This document shows, one piece after another, positions 46,402 to 54,617 of a stretch of DNA of 64,000 nucleotides. This stretch comes from Aestuariibaculum marinum (GTDB lineage Bacteria; Bacteroidota; Bacteroidia; Flavobacteriales; Flavobacteriaceae): the NCBI RefSeq assembly GCF_014596975.1, contig NZ_JACVXD010000005.1:62001-126000 (forward strand). The letters are read 5' to 3'. The position numbers and the translations under genes are program-made. Numbering within the stretch: position 1 is the stretch's first letter; each line of letters opens with the position of its first letter. The notes below the pieces were generated by a model that had not been told where the DNA came from, did no database searches, and saw only the letters and a list, made by a program, of their open reading frames with translations.

Positions 46402-46887
46402 TTAAACATTAAGTAATGTATTGTATTCAGAAAGTTGTAATAAAGCATGCTGCCCCCTTATTTTACTGTCCTCTATAATGTTTTCCAGAATACGGTATGC
46501 TTTGTCATTCCGTGTGTAATGCTCTATTCTGTAATTATCATCACCGTCTTTTATAAAAACTACAATTTCATAAGGTTGAAAATGTAGCTGATGTTTTGCA
46601 ATCGCTCTGTTATGATAAATTCGGTATTCATTTCTGGTGCCGTTTTCTTTGGCATATTTATCATTGTGATACACATAAGAGGCTTGTATGATGTTACCAG
46701 GTTCTAAAGGATCATTGAAATCCAGTCTTAAAAAGTCATTTAAGACATATTTATCTAATTCTTTAAAAAAAGAACCAACAGCACTTTTAGAGATATAAAA
46801 ATACCCGCCGGTCATAAGTCGGCCTTTTCGGTATCCGAGTTCCTGCGTTGTTAACTTTTTTATGTAAACATCATATGTGGCACTCAT
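46402..46887 (-). CDS. Hypothetical protein, 161 aa, third gene of the Z1 operon
   Basis: Not recognised by name. A mixed alpha/beta protein with MSATYDVYIKKLTTQELGYR, GGYFYISKSAVGSFF and YEIVVFIKDGDDNYRIEHYT. It overlaps the PD-(D/E)XK gene by 4 bp, so it belongs to the Z1 system. Fixed gene order suggests a structural or recognition partner. Confidence 0.65.
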   Translation of the reverse strand: MSATYDVYIKKLTTQELGYRKGRLMTGGYFYISKSAVGSFFKELDKYVLNDFLRLDFNDPLEPGNIIQASYVYHNDKYAKENGTRNEYRIYHNRAIAKHQLHFQPYEIVVFIKDGDDNYRIEHYTRNDKAYRILENIIEDSKIRGQHALLQLSEYNTLLNV

Positions 46888-47819
46888 TCTATTTCTGTGT
46901 TTGGTAAACCATTAAAGTCATAATCATACTTCAGGTTAGAGATACGGGTATTAGTATTAACAACTAAAAATTCGTTCAGATTTTCGTTATCTATTTTAAT
47001 CGTTAGTGTGTTCCTTAATTCGTAAGAGAAATGGTCATAAATATGAGCTTTGGTCACCAGGACATTTAAGTTTTCAAGTTTTTGATAGAATTCATTAAGT
47101 AAAAAGGCATCTTCACCAATAGCAAGGCAGATATCATCAATAAGTGTTTTAAGTGTAATGGAATTACTTGAATCGCTCTTTTTTAAACTTACAGAATAAA
47201 CGTAAAGGGGGATGCTTTCAGAATGTAGTTGAATTTGCCCGTTAATGGTATGTACATGCCCGACTTCTTTAGAGCTTGTTTTAACTTCCACATCAAATGT
47301 ATTAAAATTAAAATCTCTCAAACCACTTTCCGGGCCCTTCCAGGCATCTGTAATAGTCTTGTAGCTATGTGTTTCTGATGAATTTTTAATAAAAAGGAGT
47401 TCGCCAAGCAATCCTTTAACTTGGGCTTCACTTAATTCGGTGTCATTGTCTTTGTCAAAAAAGTAATACCATTTGTTAATGGTGATTTTTATAGCTTTAA
47501 CCAAATCATTGTGCTGTTTAAAATGCTCAATTATTTCATCCATGATTTTGATAAATTCAATTTTGAAATTTTCGAGCGTGCAAACGATATCAATAAAAGA
47601 GTGTTTTCCAAAACCAACGATATCCAGACTGGTATTTCTAACCTTAATACCATTTCTGTTTTCAGTAATGGATTCTTCAGATTTGAAAATCAGGTGTAAT
47701 TTCCCTGAATGGTCATAATATAAATAGGTGGTTTGTCCTGTTACATCTACTTCTAAAGCTTCTATTTTTTCATCTTTTAAAGAAGTATGCTTTAATCGGT
47801 CTAAATAGTTTTTTAGCAT
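46884..47819 (-). CDS. PD-(D/E)XK motif protein of the Z1 system (DUF4420-like)
   Basis: A 311-aa predicted nuclease. The active-site pattern is present: LLGELLF with a conserved glutamate, then RDFNFNTFDVEVKTSS giving D and E-x-K. The family (PF14390 type) regularly follows Z1 ATPases. It abuts the Z1 stop without a gap and overlaps the 161-aa gene. It probably supplies the DNA-cleaving activity of this module, directed against DNA lacking the Dcm-type mark (inference). Confidence 0.78.
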   Translation of the reverse strand: MLKNYLDRLKHTSLKDEKIEALEVDVTGQTTYLYYDHSGKLHLIFKSEESITENRNGIKVRNTSLDIVGFGKHSFIDIVCTLENFKIEFIKIMDEIIEHFKQHNDLVKAIKITINKWYYFFDKDNDTELSEAQVKGLLGELLFIKNSSETHSYKTITDAWKGPESGLRDFNFNTFDVEVKTSSKEVGHVHTINGQIQLHSESIPLYVYSVSLKKSDSSNSITLKTLIDDICLAIGEDAFLLNEFYQKLENLNVLVTKAHIYDHFSYELRNTLTIKIDNENLNEFLVVNTNTRISNLKYDYDFNGLPNTEIE

Positions 47820-50429
47820 TTAATTAAATATTTGTTGATAGTAATCAATTTCACCATTGGCAATAGTGGTTTTTGGGAATGCAATGGTAAAACCTATAGG
47901 ATTAAAGTCTAAAGCTTCAGCATTATAGTTTTCATCCGAGGCATTAAAGGCATCCGAATGTTTTCGGTCTATAAAATATAATATCAGGGTTAAAGTGTCA
48001 TTATCTTCAGCCATCTTAATATCTGCCGTGTCTGAAATAACACCAACATTAACAATGTTTTCAGCGATATACTCCCTGCCTTTACTTCTTCTTAAATTAC
48101 GTTTAACGGGGTTTACGGTCAGTTCTGCAATTTGTGTGGTTTCCGTGTTTTCTTTGAGCTGTTTGATCCCGGAAACAAGAATATCAAAATTTTGTATTTC
48201 TCCGAAATTAACCCGTTGCTCAATATAATTTGTAATGCCTTCTAGATCAAATGAGTTATGACGGGAATAGCCGTAGTTTTTTATGAATTCCAGTAAATCG
48301 TCAATATTGGCTTTTTTCGCAAGAAACTTATAATCGAAGGCTTCTGTTTTTTCAAAGGTTTTCTGATACTTTTCAATGAGCTGTTTGCTGGATTCATAAT
48401 TATGTTTCAAAACATTAAGAGCCCTGTCAAAATATATGGTTTGTACGGTTTGTTGAGAATAAGATTTGGTTAAAGATGAATTACCCATTTTCGCAGTAGG
48501 ATGCATGCGCATATGTGCTCTCACCTTCGGTGCAAAATCTAATGGAGTTAAGCCTTCTTCAATATATCTTCTGACTTCATTTCTTAGGTCATCCTCCACA
48601 GCCATGACAAATTCAAAATGATCCGCAATACGTTCTGTGGTATAAATTCTTAGCAGATCCTCATAACCTTTTCGATATCCGAACCATCTTCCCATTTGCA
48701 GTAGGGTGTCATATTTTAAAGTATCTCTCAGATAGTAGGTTACGGTAAGTCCCTCAATGGTAACACCTCTCGACATAATATTTCCTCCGATACAGATTAA
48801 ATATTTTAATTCCTCATTAAGGTAATCAAGTTTGTCTTCTCTGCTGTTTATAACTTTAATATTACTGGTTTTGCTGCCTTTAAGTCGCTTTAAGTAATCA
48901 AGAATAGTATTGTATTCATTTTTAAATGTGTCGTAATCATAGTCAGGGAACTCACTCACAAGCCCTTGTAATCTTCCTATACTTTGGGTTTGTGTTTTAA
49001 AGGTATTAAAACCTTCAAAAGTTGTTTTATCACAGGCCAGACTGTAAATGTATTCTCTGACTTTGGAGTAAACAGTATTATGGTAGTTATTTCTGTGATC
49101 AGTATGTATCATCATACCGCAGTACTTGTCATTACCTCTGTGTTTTCTGACGATGGCCGTGTATATAAATGTATCTATGGCTTCTGTTAAGCTGGTTGTA
49201 ATATCCTGATCTTCATCATTTATAATGCACCTTTCAGAATCATCAACCTGTTCTATCAAAGCAAGTTCATTGTCTTTGTTTTTTATCCCAAAGAAACGAC
49301 TGCTGCCAAAGTATTCTTCAGGCTCAGGTAATGCATAAATAAAGTCTTTAGGATAAAGGTCTGGTAAGCCCTGATAGTCATTTGCAGGGTTTATAAAAAC
49401 ATTGGCAAATGGAGTTGCGGTATACCCCACATAAACGGACTTTGGAAAAAGATGAATCAGACGTCTTATGGCGTGGTTAATTACGGTAGGATCGCCTTCT
49501 TCATCAGAACTGTCTATACTTGCCTGATCTGCCTCATCATCAATAATAAGAACAGGAGGCATTTTATCCGGGTCTTTAACATATCTTGATTCTATCCAGT
49601 TAATTAAGTTACCGATAATAGAACCAAAATTATCGCTGTTATTTCTTGCCAGTTTTTTTACAATGGCAATGGTAACATCATTTGTTTTTTCAAAATGATC
49701 TGTAAAATTATTAACAGGAATATAAAAGTCACCGTTATCCTTTTTTATTTTTTTATCAGGTAAACCTGTTAAACTGTGGAATTTTTCTTCTCCGGGCAGC
49801 CATTTAATAAGTTTTACCCCTTCCAGGCCTAACGTATTATTTCCTATTAGCTCTTTATCAATTCTGAACTGAGTTTGCATTCTTAGGGTGTCGGTCATCC
49901 CGGCTAATACAATAACAAATTTATAGCCTATGGAAGCTGCTTTGGATATTAAATGGGTGAAATTTGCTGTTTTACCAGATTGCACATTACCAATTACAAG
50001 TCCTTTTTTACTGAACGAGTCATGCTTGTCTGGTTTTGGAAATTTCTTAATAATTTCATCTGTTTCTTCATCCAGCATTCCTACAATATCGGCATTATCT
50101 GTAAAAACATGGTCCAGTAAATAATGCTTGTGTCTTTGATAATAATGCCAGTTCTCTTTATCAAGCTCAATTTCTTCACTGTCATTATAGATCCCCATGC
50201 CTTTAATATAAACATGTGAGCCATTTGTAAATCCAAATTGTTTTTTGGCGTGATTTAGGAGTCCTTCTTTTAATTCAGTATCAAGGTTGAATTGCTCTTT
50301 TGCAACTCTTATGTTTTCAGGTAGTTCATTAATAAAGTCTTCAATATCTGCTTCAGTTAAGTCTGTTCCGTAAGCTTCAAGTTCAGATCTTACTTTTGTA
50401 TTAAAAATTTTTACCAGGGTATCGGTCAT
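47820..50429 (-). CDS. Z1-domain ATPase
   Basis: An 869-aa P-loop ATPase of the Z1 class. Walker A is GNVQSGKT at residues 147-154, Walker B is LIIDDEADQASID. A helicase-like second lobe has GGNIMSRGVTIEGL and QMGRWFGYRKGYEDL. Z1 proteins occur with C5 methylases, Vsr and DUF4420 nucleases in predicted restriction-like systems. The operon faces the vsr-dcm unit. Its promoter carries the dyad shared with the Druantia/type I genes (50539-50574). Confidence 0.86.
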   Translation of the reverse strand: MTDTLVKIFNTKVRSELEAYGTDLTEADIEDFINELPENIRVAKEQFNLDTELKEGLLNHAKKQFGFTNGSHVYIKGMGIYNDSEEIELDKENWHYYQRHKHYLLDHVFTDNADIVGMLDEETDEIIKKFPKPDKHDSFSKKGLVIGNVQSGKTANFTHLISKAASIGYKFVIVLAGMTDTLRMQTQFRIDKELIGNNTLGLEGVKLIKWLPGEEKFHSLTGLPDKKIKKDNGDFYIPVNNFTDHFEKTNDVTIAIVKKLARNNSDNFGSIIGNLINWIESRYVKDPDKMPPVLIIDDEADQASIDSSDEEGDPTVINHAIRRLIHLFPKSVYVGYTATPFANVFINPANDYQGLPDLYPKDFIYALPEPEEYFGSSRFFGIKNKDNELALIEQVDDSERCIINDEDQDITTSLTEAIDTFIYTAIVRKHRGNDKYCGMMIHTDHRNNYHNTVYSKVREYIYSLACDKTTFEGFNTFKTQTQSIGRLQGLVSEFPDYDYDTFKNEYNTILDYLKRLKGSKTSNIKVINSREDKLDYLNEELKYLICIGGNIMSRGVTIEGLTVTYYLRDTLKYDTLLQMGRWFGYRKGYEDLLRIYTTERIADHFEFVMAVEDDLRNEVRRYIEEGLTPLDFAPKVRAHMRMHPTAKMGNSSLTKSYSQQTVQTIYFDRALNVLKHNYESSKQLIEKYQKTFEKTEAFDYKFLAKKANIDDLLEFIKNYGYSRHNSFDLEGITNYIEQRVNFGEIQNFDILVSGIKQLKENTETTQIAELTVNPVKRNLRRSKGREYIAENIVNVGVISDTADIKMAEDNDTLTLILYFIDRKHSDAFNASDENYNAEALDFNPIGFTIAFPKTTIANGEIDYYQQIFN

Positions 50430-50538
50430 GGTCAGGGTTTACATTGGTTATTATGTGCCACTAATATAAAAAGGAATCCCTGGTTTCTTCCAGTATAATC
50501 GATAAAATTGCTGTTTTTCTCTTATAATGTTTTAAGAA

Positions 50539-50574
50539 AAAAGCTAATCATTACGTATGCAAATTCCTTACAAT
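50539..50574 (-). promoter_or_regulatory. Regulon box 5 (minus strand): dyad plus -7 element before Z1
   Basis: Read on the minus strand: ATTGTA-N7-TGCATA (50574 to 50556), a 9-bp gap, then TAGCTTTT (50546 to 50539), 5 of 6 fixed positions of TAnnTTTG. The architecture is the same as in the four plus-strand boxes, although the left arm has TGTA in place of TGCA. The remaining part of 50430-50787 shows nothing else clear. Confidence 0.65.
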
Positions 50575-50787
50575 TTAAAATCAGTGTTATTTTTTTTGTT
50601 TTAATTGGTTGTTAGTTAGGTCTGTGTGTTTTTGATATAGGTATCTATAGTTGTTTATTTATCTCAAGCTGTTACATTGTAAGCTTCCCAGGAATAGAAC
50701 TGTTCTGAAAATCCTTAAGATTCCTTGCATCGCATCCGAAAAGTAGCAAAACTATGATGAATTATAGTCGTTGAAGTAAGACCTTTC

Positions 50788-51456
50788 TTAATTGGATTTA
50801 GTTTTATTTATATATTTGACCACTAATTTTGATGGGTCAGATTTTGGATTAGTCCAGTCCGCTCTACTCGGATGAGTAGCAACTATAACATAAATACCTC
50901 CACTGTTTTTAAACACTTTTGATTTCCATTTTCTGTTATTTTCTTCTTCATATTGCTCTACCAATTCATTTGCAATCAATTTATCGCAAACAAATTTTCC
51001 AGAAGTATTTCCGAAGCATAGAATTACTTTTATCTCTAATTTCTTAATTACGTTGTGATGAAAATCCCAACAAATATTATTGTAGTAGTTTATTTTATCC
51101 TCAATTTTTTTTTCTACTGTTGACCTAACAAAACATATATTACTTGCAGGAACTTCATATGGTGATAAATTTACTTTTTCTAATAAGTGTAAGACTCTTG
51201 GTTGTAACCCATGTTTTCCAGCTTCACCTTGCCATATTTCATCTTTATACTCTGACCATTCGTCTCGTTCAAGTTTAAGGGTCTTTTGAGTATGTCGAAT
51301 TATAGTGTTTTCTCTTTTTAAAATTTCAGAACCTCCTGGATTGAGTCCGATAATATATAAGTCTTTTTTCCCTGTAAAAGCTTTTCTTCCGGAGTAAAAC
51401 ACAGAACCAGATAAATTATATATTTCTTTTGGTATTAATTCAGCAAATTCTTCCAT
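50788..51456 (-). CDS. Uracil-DNA glycosylase-superfamily-like protein
   Basis: A 222-aa protein. YIIGLNPGGSE matches the water-activating loop of the UDG superfamily and VATHPSRADW the HPS motif near the C terminus; VILCFGNTSGKFV between them resembles the family's central strand. No known subfamily can be assigned. It stands alone on the minus strand, before a dyad-rich spacer. A base-excision or phage-base-sensing role is inferred. Confidence 0.65.
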   Translation of the reverse strand: MEEFAELIPKEIYNLSGSVFYSGRKAFTGKKDLYIIGLNPGGSEILKRENTIIRHTQKTLKLERDEWSEYKDEIWQGEAGKHGLQPRVLHLLEKVNLSPYEVPASNICFVRSTVEKKIEDKINYYNNICWDFHHNVIKKLEIKVILCFGNTSGKFVCDKLIANELVEQYEEENNRKWKSKVFKNSGGIYVIVATHPSRADWTNPKSDPSKLVVKYINKTKSN

Positions 51457-51507
51457 AATCAGTTGGGTGATTTTTGGGGAAATATATTATAACGGTTTTG
51501 TGTCGTG

Positions 51508-51646
51508 TAATAAGTCGCCAACTTTTCGGATTAACACAGAGCCGAATTTTTATATTTTGTTTTTAAATTATCAATCTCAAAGCCCAAATTTAAAAATTTG
51601 TCGGGCTTCGCAGATAAGCGCAAAATTTATGGTTTGGCGCTTATTA
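51508..51646. repeat. Long imperfect dyad between cassettes (attC-like layout)
   Basis: TAATAAGTCGCCAAC (51508-51522) pairs with GTTTGGCGCTTATTA (51632-51646) with small indels. Beyond these arms, TTTTGTGTCGTG and GCACG/ATAAAAC-type sequences also show loose symmetry. An inner AAATTT-rich dyad lies at about 51587-51602. The stretch 51457-51699 has no gene. Layout resembles integron attC sites, but strict consensus boxes are absent. Confidence 0.45.
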
Positions 51647-51699
51647 GCTATGTTTTATGCACGTTATTGCGGGCAGGTTTTTTCGCGTTCAACCGGTTT

Positions 51700-52260
51700 T
51701 TATTTCCACTTTAAACCCTGCATATTTTCCATATCAATCTTCATTATGTATTCGTTTTCTCCAATATAATCATTCAAGATTCTTTCAGAAAATCCAGAAC
51801 CTCCAGAATTTTTCGCTCTTATTAAAACACGAAAAAGTGGATAAAATGATTTAGTATAATTATCAGCTTTAGAAAACTCTTCAAATTTCAAAGTTTCATT
51901 TGTATCACATATTATTAAAGTTCCCTTTCCATCACTAAATCTTTTAGCACATTCCAATCTTCCTGTAAAACTTGCTATTTTATTTTTTTTGCTAACTCGT
52001 TGACAAGACCTAAATAATATTGGTCTTTCTGAAGGTAAATAATTCTTTAAGACTATCTCCCAAACGTCGAAGAATGCTTTTCGTTTTTCGTTCGAGGCAG
52101 TTAAAATCCAATTAGAAATAAATATGCTGGTTTGTTGCTTTATTTCAGCATCTTTCTGTAAAATCTCAATTAGATTTTGAGCTATTTCTCTTTTTTCGCT
52201 TTTGGTAAGTCTATATTGAAATGTGTCATTCATATTCTCTAAACAAACGTTTATTTTCAA
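51700..52260 (-). CDS. Hypothetical protein, 186 aa
   Basis: Not recognised. A soluble protein with an N-terminal helical half (YRLTKSEKREIAQNLIEIL) and a beta-rich C-terminal half (ECAKRFSDGKGTLIICDTNE, then YPLFRVLIRAKNSGGSGF). It is a single-gene cassette on the minus strand with dyads on both sides. Nothing visible assigns a function. Confidence 0.6.
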   Translation of the reverse strand: MKINVCLENMNDTFQYRLTKSEKREIAQNLIEILQKDAEIKQQTSIFISNWILTASNEKRKAFFDVWEIVLKNYLPSERPILFRSCQRVSKKNKIASFTGRLECAKRFSDGKGTLIICDTNETLKFEEFSKADNYTKSFYPLFRVLIRAKNSGGSGFSERILNDYIGENEYIMKIDMENMQGLKWK

Positions 52261-52297
52261 TTTATGGCCTTAATCTTTTGGTTGCGCAGTTTTTTTA

Positions 52298-52364
52298 ACG
52301 GTTTGGCTATGAGCAGTAGCGTCCCGAAGGGCGCTATTGCTCATAGGTGTTGTTGTATGCCGTT
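52298..52364. repeat. Strong hairpin between cassettes
   Basis: CTATGAGCAGTAGCG (52307-52321) pairs with CGCTATTGCTCATAG (52332-52346), 14 of 15 positions. The loop itself pairs CCC with GGG. Outer AACGG and CCGTT extend the symmetry. TGTTGTATGCC at 52351-52361 is repeated in inverted form at 54344-54354, so the pair of genes between is framed by inverted 11-mers. Confidence 0.6.
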
Positions 52365-53480
52365 TTATATTTTTTCTATTATCTGATTAAATAGGCCATT
52401 TTGAAGTGCTTTTCCAGTACCTTCTAAATCAGTCCATTTCATCTTGCCTTTTAAGTTATTGATTACTCCAAAAAATCTTTCGGGATCATTGTTGCAAGAT
52501 TTATAGATATGTGGAAATGCCCTTACAATCGCTCCAAAACCATTAGTTTTTACTAATTGGCTTTTTCTATCTTTTAGGACTTTTGTTGCGTGTTCATCAA
52601 GTTGGTTCAGAGAGTCATAATTTAATAAAACAGGCCAGTCTTCCGGAAATGTGTTTTGATATGCTCTGAAATAGTAGAATAATACTTTAAATATTTCTTC
52701 TTCATGAGCATCTTTTAAAGCTGTTTTATTAACCGCATCCTTAACATAATCAATAAAGAAAGCTTGTGAAATGGCACCACTTCCAATTCCGAGCATTTTT
52801 ATTTGTCTGAATAAAGGACTTTTAGGATTTGTATAGAAATTTTCACAAATAATATGATACTTTTTTATCTGATTAAATTCCCTAGAATCTACATCTGAAT
52901 ACAAATCATAGATTAGTGATTTATTAACTGATTTTTGTTTTCCATTGATATCTGCAAATAATTTTGCGGCTGTTGATTTTGAAACGTTGAATAATAAAAT
53001 TGCCGAGATTTCAAATTGCTCTAGAATGTCCTGCTTTACCATCGATAAGCCAGCAAGTCTATGCTGACCATCAATGATAGAAAACATGAAGTTTTCAGGA
53101 AATTCAAAAAATCCTATTTCATTAGATTCATAATTCAAATATTGATCTTCAAAATTATCTAGAGTACTAATATCAGCTGAAAGGGTAATAGATGACGGTA
53201 AAAAATTATCACTGCCATTTTCAATAAAGTCTTTAATACTATTGATTCTATTAATTTGTAATCTTCTTTGAATCCCTTCATCTGAAGAAGCCAATTGAAT
53301 CCCTTTATTTCGAATAGTGTCTATATATTTTTCATTTTTTATAATTACTTCTTCCTTTTCATAATTGGAATATGGTTCTCGAAAATGAAAATTCAAATGT
53401 TCAAGAAGAAATGAGGCTTTAAATTTTACTGAAAAAAATGTTTCACCTCTTTGCTGTATTTTTATGTATGGTATTTTCAT
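52365..53480 (-). CDS. DGQHR-domain protein (DndB-like)
   Basis: A 371-aa protein with the signature FSIIDGQHRLAGLSMV and further family segments (LFNVSKSTAAKLFADINGKQ). DGQHR proteins include DndB, the regulator of phosphorothioation genes, but no dndCDE genes are present here, so a Dnd role is not supported. It starts 6 bp after the stop of a membrane-protein gene, and the two form an operon within one cassette. Confidence 0.8.
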   Translation of the reverse strand: MKIPYIKIQQRGETFFSVKFKASFLLEHLNFHFREPYSNYEKEEVIIKNEKYIDTIRNKGIQLASSDEGIQRRLQINRINSIKDFIENGSDNFLPSSITLSADISTLDNFEDQYLNYESNEIGFFEFPENFMFSIIDGQHRLAGLSMVKQDILEQFEISAILLFNVSKSTAAKLFADINGKQKSVNKSLIYDLYSDVDSREFNQIKKYHIICENFYTNPKSPLFRQIKMLGIGSGAISQAFFIDYVKDAVNKTALKDAHEEEIFKVLFYYFRAYQNTFPEDWPVLLNYDSLNQLDEHATKVLKDRKSQLVKTNGFGAIVRAFPHIYKSCNNDPERFFGVINNLKGKMKWTDLEGTGKALQNGLFNQIIEKI

Positions 53481-53486
53481 AAGAGG

Positions 53487-54311
53487 TTAAATATTTGGTG
53501 TTTCAAAGTTTGTATTAGATTCTGAATCTGTTGTCCCAGAGTTACTACTGCTACTCTCTATGAAACTGGATAAATTCGATATTTTCAAATGCTTCTTGTT
53601 TTTTTGAGTAAAAAACGGAATAACATAATAGATCACCAATTCAACCAATAAATAGAATATAAATGATGCAATTATTGAATCCATAACACCACTTTCAGTA
53701 GTTGTCGTATCTGATTCAGACGTTGCAGGTCCATTGTTTTTAAGAATAAGTGCAACTAAGAACCCTATTATCATAATTATCCATCTACTATAAACTTTAT
53801 TATTAATTGTAAACCTTGAAATTAAATCCGCCTTAACCTTTAATTCATAAGAATAAATATCATTCCCTTGAGTATCAAATGGGAAAATGAATGCTTGAGC
53901 TCCATCAATATAACTGCATGTTAATTTTTTTGAAGAGATTATCTCCTTTATTTTAAGAAAACTGTGGTTTAAGATTTTGGTTGCATCAAGCTTTCCAAAT
54001 GCAATAAGGTCAACTGTTATATTATTTTTACTTCTAGCAGCAGAATTAGACTTTTCAAATAGGAAAAGTTTTAAATTTTCTGTTGTGCTATATCCACAGC
54101 AATTCTTTTTGTTGAAAATGGCCTTTAATTCTGAATGACCAATTTCTTCCCATTCAGATTCTAAACTTTCCTTAAGATTATTGTTTTTTATCTCTAGTTC
54201 GTCTCCAAAAGAATCAGCTACTAAATCGTAAACGCTTTTCTCCTTGTCAGATTGATTAAATCCGAGGAATTTGGATCTTTTTATTTCAATTTCGTAACTA
54301 ATTACATTCAT
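53487..54311 (-). CDS. Hypothetical membrane protein paired with the DGQHR protein
   Basis: A 274-aa protein. A soluble N-terminal domain (about 1-170) is followed by two predicted membrane helices (WIIMIIGFLVALIL near 175-190; IASFIFYLLVELVIYYVIPF near 213-232) and a Ser/Asn-rich tail. No family recognised. The operon with DGQHR recalls two-gene defence modules with a membrane effector, but this is only an inference. Confidence 0.62.
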   Translation of the reverse strand: MNVISYEIEIKRSKFLGFNQSDKEKSVYDLVADSFGDELEIKNNNLKESLESEWEEIGHSELKAIFNKKNCCGYSTTENLKLFLFEKSNSAARSKNNITVDLIAFGKLDATKILNHSFLKIKEIISSKKLTCSYIDGAQAFIFPFDTQGNDIYSYELKVKADLISRFTINNKVYSRWIIMIIGFLVALILKNNGPATSESDTTTTESGVMDSIIASFIFYLLVELVIYYVIPFFTQKNKKHLKISNLSSFIESSSSNSGTTDSESNTNFETPNI

Positions 54312-54343
54312 TTCTATTTATTTTCATGTGTAATTTTTCTAAT

Positions 54344-54380
54344 GGCATACAACAATAGGATAAACGCAATTGCGTTTATC
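54344..54380. repeat. Inverted 11-mer and 22-bp perfect palindrome upstream of the DGQHR cassette
   Basis: GGCATACAACA at 54344-54354 is the inverted copy of 52351-52361. Directly after it 54359-54380 is a perfect palindrome (half-site GATAAACGCAA). The gene-free stretch 54312-54617 contains this element and, further on, one copy of the 44-bp direct repeat. Confidence 0.6.
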
Positions 54381-54480
54381 TGCATAAGATTTATTGGGTT
54401 AAATATACATATAATTCTTACAATTGATAACGAAACATACCAAATCTTATGAATAGTTTCATTTCAAATGCCATTTAGGT

Positions 54481-54524
54481 AGGTAAAGCGGTTTTCACTT
54501 ATGGCTCCATTTAGTTCCATAAAA
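54481..54524 (+). repeat. 44-bp direct repeat, left copy
   Basis: The 44 bases starting AGGTAAAGCGG and ending TTCCATAAAA recur at 57719-57762 with one mismatch (T for G). The copies have the same orientation, are 3238 bp apart, and enclose exactly the hydrolase and S9 peptidase genes. Confidence 0.8.
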
Positions 54525-54617
54525 TATATCTGCATGCCAGGCTATAACTATTGTCACTTCGAGCATTTGATATTAAGAGGAGCAAACATGATTTTCGGTG
54601 ATATTTAGAACCTGTAA

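Noticed and set aside
8418..50429. Calling the supercluster DISARM, BREX or Pgl
   Set aside because: There are DUF1998-helicase and methylase genes, but no phospholipase D-type drmC, no PglZ and no BrxC-like ATPase were seen. The gene pair fits Druantia type III better.
52365..54311. A phosphorothioation (Dnd) system
   Set aside because: Only the DGQHR/DndB-type signature is present; no dndC, dndD or dndE gene lies nearby.
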